From Bradyrhizobium sp. CCGE-LA001 (GTDB lineage Bacteria > Pseudomonadota > Alphaproteobacteria > Rhizobiales > Xanthobacteraceae): a stretch of DNA of 64,000 nt. A program made the translations under genes and the position numbers. The stretch is from positions 3,093,501-3,157,500 of the forward strand of contig NZ_CP013949.1 in the NCBI RefSeq assembly GCF_000296215.2, in the 5' to 3' direction. The notes under the pieces were generated by a model. It made no database searches and was not told the origin of the DNA. It saw only the letters and a list, made by a program, of their open reading frames with translations. This document shows, in pieces, positions 8,991 through 17,042 of this stretch (positions within the stretch are counted from its first letter, which is position 1; each line of letters begins with the position of its first letter).

Positions 8991-10480
8991 TCAGAGGTCT
9001 CCAGCTCGGCGCGCAACAGGCGCTTCAGGATCTTGCCACTGGGATTGCGGGGAAGGCTGTCACGGATAATCAGCTGCTTCGGCACCTTGAAGCTCGCCAG
9101 CCGCGTGCGGCAGTGCTCGGTGAGGGCAGCAAGGTCGAGGCTGGCGCCTTCGGCGAGCACGACGATGGCCACCGGCCGCTCGCCCCAGCGCGGATCGCGC
9201 AGGCCGATCACGGCGACCTCGCGCACGTCAGGTAGATCGTAGATGACGCGCTCGACCTCGGAGGACGCGATGTTCTCTCCGCCGGAGATAATCATGTCCT
9301 TCTTGCGGTCGGTCAAATACAGAAAGCCATCTTCGTCGAGATAGCCGACATCGCCGCTGCGGAACCAGTTGCCGAAGAAGGCGGAGGCCGTCTTCTCCGG
9401 ATCCTTCCAATAGCCGCGCGTGATCTTGGGGCCGCGCAGGCAGATCTCGCCATTGACGTTCGGCGGCAGCGTCTTGCCGTCCTCATCACGGATATCGATC
9501 TCGACATGGGCGATGGCGCGCCCGGTCGAGCCGATCTTCTCGATCTCGCGGCCTTTCTCCATGAAGGTGTCGCCACCGACAGTCTCCGTGAGGCCATAGG
9601 CGTCGATATAGCGCGCATTGCGGAAATATTCGGAGAAGGCGCGGATGCGCAGCTCCGGCGTCTTCTCGCCGCCGCCGATTGCCCACTTCAGGCTGGAAAC
9701 GTCGTAGCGGTCGCGCGTCGGGCAGGTCAGCATCGCGGTGGTCATCACGGGCGCGAACCAGGCGGCATTCAGCTTGTCTTCGGCGATCGCCGCCAGCGCC
9801 GCCTCTGGCTCGAAATTGCGTTCGATGCGGATGAAGCCGCCATGCCAGAGCACAGCGATTCCGGGCAGATCGAGCGCGCCGACGTGAAAGAGCGGGCCGA
9901 GGACGAGAAGGCGCGTGTCCGCACCGAGACCGAGCGCGATGGTCTGATCGGCCGACTTCCAGTAGAAATTGTCGTAAGTGAGCATCACGCCCTTGGGGCG
10001 GTCGGTCGTGCCCGAGGTGTACATCAGCCGCATCAGGTCGGATGGCTGGCGCACATGCATGGGCGCGTGCAGCGTATCGCCGGCAAGATGGGTGATGCTT
10101 TGTTGCGCAGCTTCATTCACCACGATGGTCTTCGCGCCCGCTGCATTCGCCGCGAGTTCTTCATCGGCAATCAACATCCGCGCGCCGGCATTGCCGGCGA
10201 TGTAGCTGACCTCGTCGCGCGAGAGCCGGAAATTGACCGGCAGGAACACCGCGCCGAGATGGCTGGTCGCGAACACGAGCTCCAGGAACGCCGCGCTGTT
10301 CTTCATCAGCACTGCGACGACGTCGCCTGGGCCGATGCCATGCGCGGCGAGCCAGCCTGCGACTTGGCGAACGCGCGCATGGAAGACCGCGTAGGAAATC
10401 TCCTCGCCGCGATATTTCAGCGCAGGCCGGTCCGGCGTACGCCGTGCATGAAAGGCGATGAAGCTCGAGAGGTTGATCAT
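8987..10480 (-). CDS. Acyl-CoA synthetase / AMP-dependent ligase (class I adenylate-forming)
   Basis: 497 aa, activates a carboxylic acid to its CoA thioester through an acyl-adenylate. Motifs: P-loop MYTSGTTDRPKGVML at about 152-166; YGLTETVGG (A5) near 294; YLTDRKKDMIISGGENI (A7/A8 hinge) near 390; and the C-terminal lysine in PRNPSGKILKRLL. The residue after TSGTT is aspartate where the family pattern has glycine or serine, an unusual but chemically tolerable change. First gene of the operon with the TetR and monooxygenase genes. The acid could be long-chain, cyclic or aromatic; the sequence does not decide. Confidence 0.88.
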   Translation of the reverse strand: MINLSSFIAFHARRTPDRPALKYRGEEISYAVFHARVRQVAGWLAAHGIGPGDVVAVLMKNSAAFLELVFATSHLGAVFLPVNFRLSRDEVSYIAGNAGARMLIADEELAANAAGAKTIVVNEAAQQSITHLAGDTLHAPMHVRQPSDLMRLMYTSGTTDRPKGVMLTYDNFYWKSADQTIALGLGADTRLLVLGPLFHVGALDLPGIAVLWHGGFIRIERNFEPEAALAAIAEDKLNAAWFAPVMTTAMLTCPTRDRYDVSSLKWAIGGGEKTPELRIRAFSEYFRNARYIDAYGLTETVGGDTFMEKGREIEKIGSTGRAIAHVEIDIRDEDGKTLPPNVNGEICLRGPKITRGYWKDPEKTASAFFGNWFRSGDVGYLDEDGFLYLTDRKKDMIISGGENIASSEVERVIYDLPDVREVAVIGLRDPRWGERPVAIVVLAEGASLDLAALTEHCRTRLASFKVPKQLIIRDSLPRNPSGKILKRLLRAELETSE

Positions 10481-10521
10481 AGCGCTTGTTTTGAGCCGAT
10501 TGGCGGCTTCGCGTCTCCCTT

Positions 10522-10546
10522 GATGAATTCTGACTCGTAATTCATC
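10522..10546. promoter_or_regulatory. Candidate TetR operator, perfect inverted repeat
   Basis: Arms GATGAATT (10522-10529) and AATTCATC (10539-10546) are exact inverted copies with a 9-base spacer. The site sits 42 bases upstream of the acyl-CoA ligase start in the divergent region shared with the ABC importer at 10650. Size and symmetry are typical of TetR-family operators, and the only regulator in either adjacent operon is the TetR gene at 8349-8990. A possible -35 (TTGACG, 10553-10558) for the importer lies next to it, so the same site might affect both directions. Confidence 0.6.
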
Positions 10547-10649
10547 TTTGGCTTGACGTCACCCCCTTTGCTCTGAAATCCTTGGAGACACGGAGACGGA
10601 CGATCTCCGGCAGGGATCAGGAACGCCGACCCACAAGAGGGAGGGGAAA

Positions 10650-11909
10650 ATGACGAGAACCCGCACGCCGGGCATCAGCCGCCGTTCAACATTGGCGTTG
10701 ATGGGCGCCGGTGCGATGACGTTTGCCGCGCCATGGGTGGCACGGGCGCAGGCCAAGACGATCAAGATCGGCATGCCGACGATTTTGTCGGGGCGCGTTG
10801 CGCAACTCGGCACGTCCTCGCGTAATGCCGTGATGCTCGAGGTCGAGAAGGTCAACGCCGCCGGCGGTCTTGCAGGCCGGCAGATCGAGATGGTGATCCG
10901 CGACTCCAAGGGCCAGCCGCAGGAGGCCGCCCGCGTCGCGCGCGAACTCGTCAACACCGACGGCTGCGAGCTGCTGCTCGACGGCGAAGCGTCCTCCGGA
11001 TCCTTCGCAGTGCATGAAGTTGCGCGCGATCTCGGCGTGCTCTGCATCCACACCTGCTCGGAAGCCTCCTCGCTGACCGCCGATCCGAAGCAGCACATCC
11101 CGAATGCGTTCCGCTGCGTGCGGCAGGGCATCCACGATTCCATCGTCGGCGGCAGCTACGCCGCCTCGATCGCCAAGGCCAAGGGCTTGAAGAAGTGGGC
11201 GACCTGTTCGCCGGACTATGCCTATGGCCGCGACACCACCGGCGAGTTCACACTGTATCTGAAGCGCTTCGCGCCCGACGTCGAAATCATCAGCGAGTCC
11301 TGGCCAAAGCTGTTCCAGGCTGATTACACCGAGGTGGTGACGAAGATTCTTCAGGCCAAGCCGCAGGCGCTGTACTCCTGTCTGTGGGGCGGCGATCTCA
11401 CCTCCTACATCGACCAGGCCAACATCTACGCGATGTTCAGCCAGATGGAGGTGTTCGCGGTCAACATGGCCGACTACACCGCGCTCACCGTGGTGAAGAA
11501 TTTGCCCAAGGGCATCCACTCCGGCAATCGGTACATCAAGACCTTTCCGACCACGCCGGCGAACGCTGCCTGGGGCGATGCCTACAGGGCGAAGTACAAC
11601 GAATATCCCACTAACTGGTCGTGGCAGAACGCGACGGCGGTGATGTTCCTGGCCGAAGCCGCTAAGAAGGCGAATTCGGCCGACGGCAAGAAGATCGCGG
11701 AAGTTTTGAAGGGCCTCACCATCAAGTGCCCGTTCGGCGCCGACGGCACCGTGACCATGCGCGGCGACGACCACACGCTGGTTGGCTACGCCATCGGCTG
11801 GGGCACCACGATCCCGCAGGAGCCTTACGTGCCCGAGGTCAAGGCCGGCGACTGGAAGACCATCTTCGAACTCGAGGCCGAGTGGAAGAAGAGCAAGGGC
11901 TACACCTGA
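10650..11909 (+). CDS. Branched-chain amino-acid-type (HAAT) ABC transporter substrate-binding protein, Tat-exported
   Basis: 419 aa periplasmic receptor, type I fold (Peripla_BP_6). The N-terminus SRRSTLALMGAGAMTFAAPWVARAQA is a twin-arginine signal with cleavage after the AxA-like end near residue 35; export in folded form is unusual but common for this subgroup in rhizobia. The mature protein begins KTIKIGMPTILSGRVAQLG. First gene of a complete importer. Ligands of such proteins range from amino acids to aromatic acids, amides and urea. The divergent ligase/monooxygenase operon makes a carboxylic or aromatic substrate possible. GGGAGGGG just upstream is a strong ribosome site. Confidence 0.88.
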   Translation: MTRTRTPGISRRSTLALMGAGAMTFAAPWVARAQAKTIKIGMPTILSGRVAQLGTSSRNAVMLEVEKVNAAGGLAGRQIEMVIRDSKGQPQEAARVARELVNTDGCELLLDGEASSGSFAVHEVARDLGVLCIHTCSEASSLTADPKQHIPNAFRCVRQGIHDSIVGGSYAASIAKAKGLKKWATCSPDYAYGRDTTGEFTLYLKRFAPDVEIISESWPKLFQADYTEVVTKILQAKPQALYSCLWGGDLTSYIDQANIYAMFSQMEVFAVNMADYTALTVVKNLPKGIHSGNRYIKTFPTTPANAAWGDAYRAKYNEYPTNWSWQNATAVMFLAEAAKKANSADGKKIAEVLKGLTIKCPFGADGTVTMRGDDHTLVGYAIGWGTTIPQEPYVPEVKAGDWKTIFELEAEWKKSKGYT

Positions 11910-11920
11910 ACCGACGTGTC

Positions 11921-11958
11921 GGCGGAGACGGGCGACCGTCTCCGCCTTCGTTCGTTTT
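11921..11958 (+). terminator. Intrinsic-terminator-like hairpin after the binding-protein gene
   Basis: GGCGGAGACG (11921-11930), a 6-base loop and CGTCTCCGCC (11937-11946) form a perfect 10-bp stem, followed by TTCGTTCGTTTT. It lies 12 bases after the binding-protein stop and before the permease genes, which have no promoter I can see, so partial termination or 3' protection of the first cistron is the likely role. Confidence 0.75.
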
Positions 11959-11996
11959 CCGCGTCGTTTCAGGCGCGCTGCAATGAAAGTGCTCCC

Positions 11997-12899
11997 GTGG
12001 ATCTCGATGCGCTTGCCGGCTGCCTCTCCAGCTCCGCCTGTCTGGTGACGCAGACCACCAGCGGCCTCATCATCGGCATGCTTCTGTTTCTCGTCGCGGT
12101 CGGGCTGACGCTGATCTTCGGCGTGCTCAAGGTGGTCAATTTCAGCCACGGCGCCTTTTACATGTTCGGTGCCTATTTTGCGATGACGGCCTATCAGCTC
12201 ACCGGCAGCTTCGCGCTGGCGATGCTGGCGGGCGCGGCGGGCACCGCCATTCTCGGCCTGGTCTTCGAGCGCGTCTTCATGAGCCGCGTCTACGGCGCGG
12301 ACGTGTTGATGCAGGTCCTCGTCTGCTACGCCTTCGTGCTGATCTTTGACGATGTCGTGCGCATGATCTGGGGACCGGAATTCAAGTCCATGGGCATGCC
12401 GTCCGCGTTTCAGGTGATGCCGCTGTTCATCGGCGGAGGCGTCGTGCCGCCCTATTATCTTTTGCTGATCGCTGTGGCGCTAGTCGCGGCCATCGTGCTC
12501 GGCCTTGGCCTGGCGCGCAGCCGTATCGGCAAGGTCATCCGCGCCGCCGCGCACAATCCCGGCATGGTCTCGGCGCTCGGCATCAACACTGGTCTGATCT
12601 ATGGCGGCGTGTTCGCGCTCGGCGGCATGCTGGCCGGCCTTGCAGGCGCGCTGGCCGCGCCCGTGCGCTCGCTTACCCCGGGGATGGGATTCTCGGTGCT
12701 GATCGAATCCTTCATCGTCACCGTGATCGGCGGCATGGGCTCGATCCTGGGGGCGCTGATCGGCGCGCTGCTGCTCGGTCTCATCAGGTCGTTCGGCTCG
12801 CAAGGCTTTCCCCTGTTCGTGGAAGGGCTGATGTATCTGTTCATGGTGATCGTGCTGGTCTCCAAACCCACCGGCCTGTTCGGCAAGGAGGCGGCATGA
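11997..12899 (+). CDS. HAAT-family ABC transporter permease (LivH-like)
   Basis: 300 aa inner-membrane permease with about eight hydrophobic segments. The family motif LTLIFGVLKVVNFSHGAFYMFGAY is near 35-58, and the coupling region ARSRIGKVIRAAAHNPGMVSALGIN near 172-196. The open frame extends back to 11916, but that stretch is the terminator-like hairpin, so GTG at 11997 (DLDALAGC...) is preferred; the ribosome site is weak and GTG codons further in remain possible. The stop overlaps the next start by four bases. Confidence 0.87.
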   Translation: MDLDALAGCLSSSACLVTQTTSGLIIGMLLFLVAVGLTLIFGVLKVVNFSHGAFYMFGAYFAMTAYQLTGSFALAMLAGAAGTAILGLVFERVFMSRVYGADVLMQVLVCYAFVLIFDDVVRMIWGPEFKSMGMPSAFQVMPLFIGGGVVPPYYLLLIAVALVAAIVLGLGLARSRIGKVIRAAAHNPGMVSALGINTGLIYGGVFALGGMLAGLAGALAAPVRSLTPGMGFSVLIESFIVTVIGGMGSILGALIGALLLGLIRSFGSQGFPLFVEGLMYLFMVIVLVSKPTGLFGKEAA

Positions 12900-13915
12900 C
12901 GGAGCTGGAGGCCGGACGCGCGCAGACGCTGGTGCCGGTGCGTAGCGGCCCGGCGCTTGGACGCTACCGCGATGTCCTGATTGCGCTGATCGCCTTCGCC
13001 GTGCTGGCGAGCCTGCCGCTCTTGTCAGGCAGCAAGGCGCTGCTCGATTTCGTCATCCGCTGCTCGGCCTACGGGCTGTTTGCGACTTCGCTCAATTTGC
13101 TCGTCGGCTACACCGGCCTGACCTCTTTCGGCCACGGTATGTTCTTTGGCCTCGGCGCATATGGCTTCGGCCTGATCATGCAGAAGCTGAGCGTACCCAT
13201 TCCGGTCGCCTTCATCGCGACGCTGGCGATCACGACGGTGGTCGCCGCTATCATCGGTGCGATCTGCGTGCGGCTGAAGGAGATCTATTTCGCCTTCGTC
13301 ACGCTGGCTTTCCAGATGCTGATCCATTCGACGATCCTGTCCTGGGCCTCTTTCACTGGTGGCGATCAGGGCCTGCGCGGCGGCATTCCGCGCCCCGTGT
13401 TTCTCGGCATCGACCTCACCAACCACGTCCATCTCTATGTCGCGAGCTGCGCGCTTCTCGTCCTCGGCCTGCTCGCGATGCGCCAGATCGCACAATCGCC
13501 ATTCGGCTACACGCTGCGCATGATCCGCGATAACGCCGCGCGCGCGAGCTTTCTCGGCATCGACGTCTGGCGCGCAAAGCTCACCGTGTTCGTGCTGGCG
13601 GCTTTGTTCGCGTCGATGGGCGGCATGGTGATGGCGCTGTTCGTCTCAGGCGCCTATCCGGAATTCGCCTATTGGACGATCTCGGGTGAGGGCATCTTCA
13701 TCAACATGCTCGGCGGCGTCTCGACCTTCCTGGGGCCGATGGTGGGCACCGTGCTGCTGCTTTTGCTCAACGACACCGTGACGCGTTTCACCGAGTATCA
13801 TGGCATCGTGCTCGGGGTGGTCATCCTGTTCTTCGCGCTGGGCCTGCGCAAGGGCCTCCTGGATTTTGTCGCCGAATGGGTTGCGCATCGGCGCGACGCA
13901 GGCGAGGGACGCTAG
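12896..13915 (+). CDS. HAAT-family ABC transporter permease (LivM-like)
   Basis: 339 aa second permease. An N-terminal cytoplasmic stretch of about 30 residues precedes hydrophobic segments; LNLLVGYTGLTSFGHGMFFGLGAYGFG near 63-89 is the LivM signature, and TLRMIRDNAARASFLGIDVWRAK near 205-227 the ATPase-coupling loop. Starts within the stop of the LivH-like gene (ATGA) and ends two bases before the first ATPase gene, so the five genes are one transcription unit. Confidence 0.9.
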   Translation: MTELEAGRAQTLVPVRSGPALGRYRDVLIALIAFAVLASLPLLSGSKALLDFVIRCSAYGLFATSLNLLVGYTGLTSFGHGMFFGLGAYGFGLIMQKLSVPIPVAFIATLAITTVVAAIIGAICVRLKEIYFAFVTLAFQMLIHSTILSWASFTGGDQGLRGGIPRPVFLGIDLTNHVHLYVASCALLVLGLLAMRQIAQSPFGYTLRMIRDNAARASFLGIDVWRAKLTVFVLAALFASMGGMVMALFVSGAYPEFAYWTISGEGIFINMLGGVSTFLGPMVGTVLLLLLNDTVTRFTEYHGIVLGVVILFFALGLRKGLLDFVAEWVAHRRDAGEGR

Positions 13916-13917
13916 CC

Positions 13918-14673
13918 ATGCTGGAGATACGCAATCTCGCAAAATCCTTCGGCGGCGTGAAGGCGACCAACGACGTCTCGCTCGACTTTCCCGACGGCTC
14001 GCTCACCGCGGTGATCGGCCCGAACGGCGCAGGCAAGAGCACCTTCTTCAACCTGATCACCGGCGCGTTGAAGCCGGATTCCGGCCAGGTGCTGCTCGAC
14101 GACGTCGATCTCGCCGGCCGCTCGCCGCCGGAGATCGTGCGTCACGGCATCGGCCGCGCCTTCCAGGTCGCCAGCATCTTCAAGTCGCTGACGGTGCAGG
14201 AGACGATGCTCGCTGCCGTCAGCGCCGACCAGCGCTCGTCGGCGGTGCTGCACAAGCGCTTTCCATTGCTAGAGACGCGCGAGCGCGCCGAGCATGTGAT
14301 GGAGCTGCTGGGGCTCGCCGGCAAGCGCAATCGCACCGCCGCGACGCTCTCGCATGGCGACCAGAAGCTGCTCGACATCGCGCTCGCGCTAGTGCTCGAA
14401 CCAAAAGTGTTGCTGCTGGACGAACCCACCGCCGGCATGGGCCCGGAGGAACGCTGGCGCATGATCGACAAGGTGCGCGAGCTCTGGGAGACCCAGAAGA
14501 TCACCGTCGTCTTCATCGAGCACGATATGGATATCGTGTTCAAGATCGCCCCGAAGATAGTCGTGCTCTGCTATGGGCGTATCCTCGCGACCGGCACGCC
14601 CGACGAGATCCGCAACAACAGCGCTGTGATCGAGGCCTATCTCGGCACCGAACACGCGGGAGCTGCCGCATGA
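13918..14673 (+). CDS. HAAT-family ABC transporter ATP-binding protein (LivG-like)
   Basis: 251 aa. Walker A GPNGAGKST near 36-44, signature LSHGDQKLLDIA near 142-153, Walker B VLLLDEPTAGMG near 162-173 and switch histidine IEHDMD near 200. The signature reads LSHGD where most LivG proteins have LSYG(E/Q); this variant is common in the urea/short-amide subgroup. The start ATG at 13918 directly follows the permease stop; 14 further in-frame residues upstream lie inside the permease gene. Confidence 0.9.
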   Translation: MLEIRNLAKSFGGVKATNDVSLDFPDGSLTAVIGPNGAGKSTFFNLITGALKPDSGQVLLDDVDLAGRSPPEIVRHGIGRAFQVASIFKSLTVQETMLAAVSADQRSSAVLHKRFPLLETRERAEHVMELLGLAGKRNRTAATLSHGDQKLLDIALALVLEPKVLLLDEPTAGMGPEERWRMIDKVRELWETQKITVVFIEHDMDIVFKIAPKIVVLCYGRILATGTPDEIRNNSAVIEAYLGTEHAGAAA

Positions 14674-15383
14674 GCGGGGTCGTCATCGAAGTTGCCGATC
14701 TCGACGTCTATTACGGCACCAGCCAGATCCTGTTCGGCGTCGGCCTGTCGGTGCGGCAGGGCGAGACCATGGCGCTGCTCGGGCGCAATGGCGCGGGCAA
14801 GTCGACGACCATGAAAGCGATCATGGGACTGGCGCCGCCGCGGCGGGGCAGGGTCAGTCTGCGCGGCGCGGTCATCTCCGGCCGGAAGCCGCACACGATC
14901 GCGCGCGCCGGCCTCGGCTTCGTGCCGGAGGACCGGCAGGTCTTTCCGGAGCACACGGTGGAGGACAATCTCGTCATCGGGAAGAAGAAGGGGCCCGAAG
15001 GCCAAGACGAATGGCCGATCAAGCGCATCTACGAGGTTTTTCCGCTACTGGAGCCGCTGCGCCTCCGTATCGCCGGGCGCCTGTCCGGCGGCGAGCAGCA
15101 GATGCTCGCCATCGCGCGCACGCTGATGGGAAACCCCGCACTGCTGTTGCTGGATGAGCCGAGCGAGGGTCTCGCACCGATCATCGTGCAACGGATCGGC
15201 GAGCTTCTGCGGCAGCTCCGTTCGCTCGGTTCGACCGTGTTGATCGCCGAGCAGAACATGCATTTCTGCCTGGGCTTGGCGAGCCATGCCACCGTCATCG
15301 ACAAGGGCCAGATCGTCTATGCCGCCGGAATCGACGAGCTGAAGGCCAACGACGCGATCCGGCGGCGATATCTGGCCCTGTAG
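14670..15383 (+). CDS. HAAT-family ABC transporter ATP-binding protein (LivF-like)
   Basis: 237 aa. Walker A GRNGAGKST near 38-46, signature LSGGEQQMLAIAR, Walker B LLLLDEPSEGLAP, switch region LIAEQNMHFCLGLA; the AEQN form is typical of LivF. Starts by a four-base overlap with the LivG-like gene and closes the importer operon. About 160 bases follow before the next gene, with a weak CCTCCG/CGGAGG stem (15384-15413) but no T-run. Confidence 0.9.
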   Translation: MSGVVIEVADLDVYYGTSQILFGVGLSVRQGETMALLGRNGAGKSTTMKAIMGLAPPRRGRVSLRGAVISGRKPHTIARAGLGFVPEDRQVFPEHTVEDNLVIGKKKGPEGQDEWPIKRIYEVFPLLEPLRLRIAGRLSGGEQQMLAIARTLMGNPALLLLDEPSEGLAPIIVQRIGELLRQLRSLGSTVLIAEQNMHFCLGLASHATVIDKGQIVYAAGIDELKANDAIRRRYLAL

Positions 15384-15546
15384 CCTCCGTCCCGGTGTCC
15401 GCGTGGCCGGAGGAAGAAAACTGTTGTCCCGAGGTTGCACGACGGAAGAAGATTTCCCTCCGAGGGGGAAAAACGCCAATCGCTTCCATTGCCGTTTGAG
15501 CCGGAAACGACGACATTCTGTCAGGATTTGATGGATTGGCGCAGCC

Positions 15547-15765
15547 ATGGAACGCACCGGATTTGAGCCCTTCGGCGAGCAGTTGGTGTCCGCAACGGAC
15601 ACCCAGCCGAAGTCGCGCGCCTCAAAGCTCCTGCTGCGGAGTGGCACCACGCTGTTCTGGTCGTTGGTCGCGGGTATCGTGCTTGCCCGCGCCGCCTTCT
15701 TCGAGCCCGGCATCTATGACGGCTTCAGCCGGGTCGCTTCGCTCGCCAAGAGCCTCATCTTCTAA
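15547..15765 (+). CDS. Small membrane protein of unknown function
   Basis: 72 aa. About 30 polar residues are followed by one hydrophobic segment (TTLFWSLVAGIVLARAAFF, about 34-52) and a short tail ending SLIF. No family recognised. It stands alone between the ABC importer and the YeiH-type transporter, in the same direction, without a strong ribosome site. The codon pattern looks like the neighbouring genes, which supports coding. It could be a single-pass accessory peptide. Confidence 0.5.
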   Translation: MERTGFEPFGEQLVSATDTQPKSRASKLLLRSGTTLFWSLVAGIVLARAAFFEPGIYDGFSRVASLAKSLIF

Positions 15766-15876
15766 GCCCGATTATTCCAGGCTGAGGATAGGACTTCTCT
15801 CGGGCCTGATATGTCGAAAACTTATTTCCCTCTCGGGCCTTGCTGCGTATAAATCTTTCTCCTCTGGGAGAGATTT

Positions 15877-16935
15877 GTGTCGCAGAATCAAGCATCCAGC
15901 CCGGCCGACGACAAGCCGGCCTCAGCCGCGAGCCGTATTGCGGCGCTGATTCCCGGCATCCTCCTTTGCGTTCTGATCGCCGGTGTCTCGGCTCTGCTGG
16001 AGCGGGCCGAGCTGGGCATGTTCGAGCATCCCTATGTCGAGGCGCTGGTCATGGCGATCCTGCTCGGCATGGCGCTCCGCAGCTTCTGGAAACCGGCGCC
16101 GCGCTGGCAGGCCGGGATCGCCTTCAGCGCAAAGCAGCTCCTCGAAGTCGCCGTCATGCTGCTGGGGGCTTCGATCAGCTTCGCCGCGATCGCGGCCTCA
16201 GGCATTGCGCTGCTAGCCTCGATCGCTGCCGTCGTCGTGATCGCGCTCGGCGTATCCTTTGGCCTCAGTCGGATGCTGGGGCTGTCGACGCGCTTGTCGA
16301 TCCTGATCGCCTGCGGCAATTCGATCTGCGGCAATTCCGCAATTGCGGCCGTGGCTCCGATCATCGGCGCCAACAACGACGAAATCGCGTCCTCGATCTC
16401 CTTCACCGCGATTCTCGGCGTGATGATGGTGCTGGGCCTGCCGTTGTTGATACCGCTGTTGCAGTTGTCCGCGACGCAATATGGCATCCTGGCGGGCCTG
16501 ACCGTTTACGCCGTGCCTCAGGTGCTGGCCGCGACGGTGCCGGCCGGGCTTGTCTCGACGCAGATCGGCACGCTCGTCAAGCTGATGCGCGTCCTGATGC
16601 TCGGCCCCGTCGTCGTCGGCCTGTCGCTGGTCGCCTCACGCTGGCAGAGCGATGCCAAGAAGACCAATGTCGGATTCTTTCGACTGGTCCCGTGGTTCAT
16701 CCTCGGCTTCCTCGCGCTTGCGACCCTGCGCTCCCTCGAAATCGTGCCCGCCACGGTGGTCGGGCCGGTCACGAAGATCACGGGCTTTCTCACCGTGGTG
16801 TCGATGGCCGCGCTGGGCCTGGGTGTGGATGTGCGGGTGCTTGCCAATGTCGGCGGCCGTGTGACCGCCGCCGTGACGCTGTCGCTGATGCTGCTGCTGG
16901 GCATCAGCATCGCGCTGGTGCATTGGTTCAAGTAG
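15877..16935 (+). CDS. YeiH-family putative sulfate/anion exporter, integral membrane protein
   Basis: 352 aa with about ten hydrophobic segments, length typical of the family (Cons_hypoth698). The diagnostic stretch ILIACGNSICGNSAIAAVAP is near 145-164, and VDVRVLANVGGR lies near the end. Family members are annotated as sulfate exporters; the true substrate is poorly established. GTG start with GGGAGAG upstream. The 110-base leader contains a direct repeat of CTCTCGGGCC (two copies, about 15798 and 15830). No regulator adjoins it. Confidence 0.85.
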   Translation: MSQNQASSPADDKPASAASRIAALIPGILLCVLIAGVSALLERAELGMFEHPYVEALVMAILLGMALRSFWKPAPRWQAGIAFSAKQLLEVAVMLLGASISFAAIAASGIALLASIAAVVVIALGVSFGLSRMLGLSTRLSILIACGNSICGNSAIAAVAPIIGANNDEIASSISFTAILGVMMVLGLPLLIPLLQLSATQYGILAGLTVYAVPQVLAATVPAGLVSTQIGTLVKLMRVLMLGPVVVGLSLVASRWQSDAKKTNVGFFRLVPWFILGFLALATLRSLEIVPATVVGPVTKITGFLTVVSMAALGLGVDVRVLANVGGRVTAAVTLSLMLLLGISIALVHWFK

Positions 16936-16992
16936 GAGGGCGCCGCTGCTCTGGACATCCGGCGCCAGACGTTTATTGGTCTTCGCCAATGT

Positions 16993-17019
16993 GACCGGCC
17001 ATCGTTCACGTGGCCGGTC
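16993..17019. promoter_or_regulatory. Perfect 27-base palindrome upstream of the XylX-type gene
   Basis: Arms GACCGGCCA (16993-17001) and TGGCCGGTC (17011-17019) are exact inverted copies around a 9-base spacer, ending 23 bases before the start at 17043. It could be an operator for an unlinked sugar regulator or an RNA hairpin in the leader. It does not resemble the palindrome in front of the ytf operon at 18448. Confidence 0.45.
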
Positions 17020-17042
17020 CGAAAACAGCGAGAACGCCAGCC

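Noticed and set aside
11916..11996. N-terminal extension of the LivH-like permease
   Set aside because: The stretch is the perfect terminator-like hairpin plus its tail, and it has no hydrophobic or family character.
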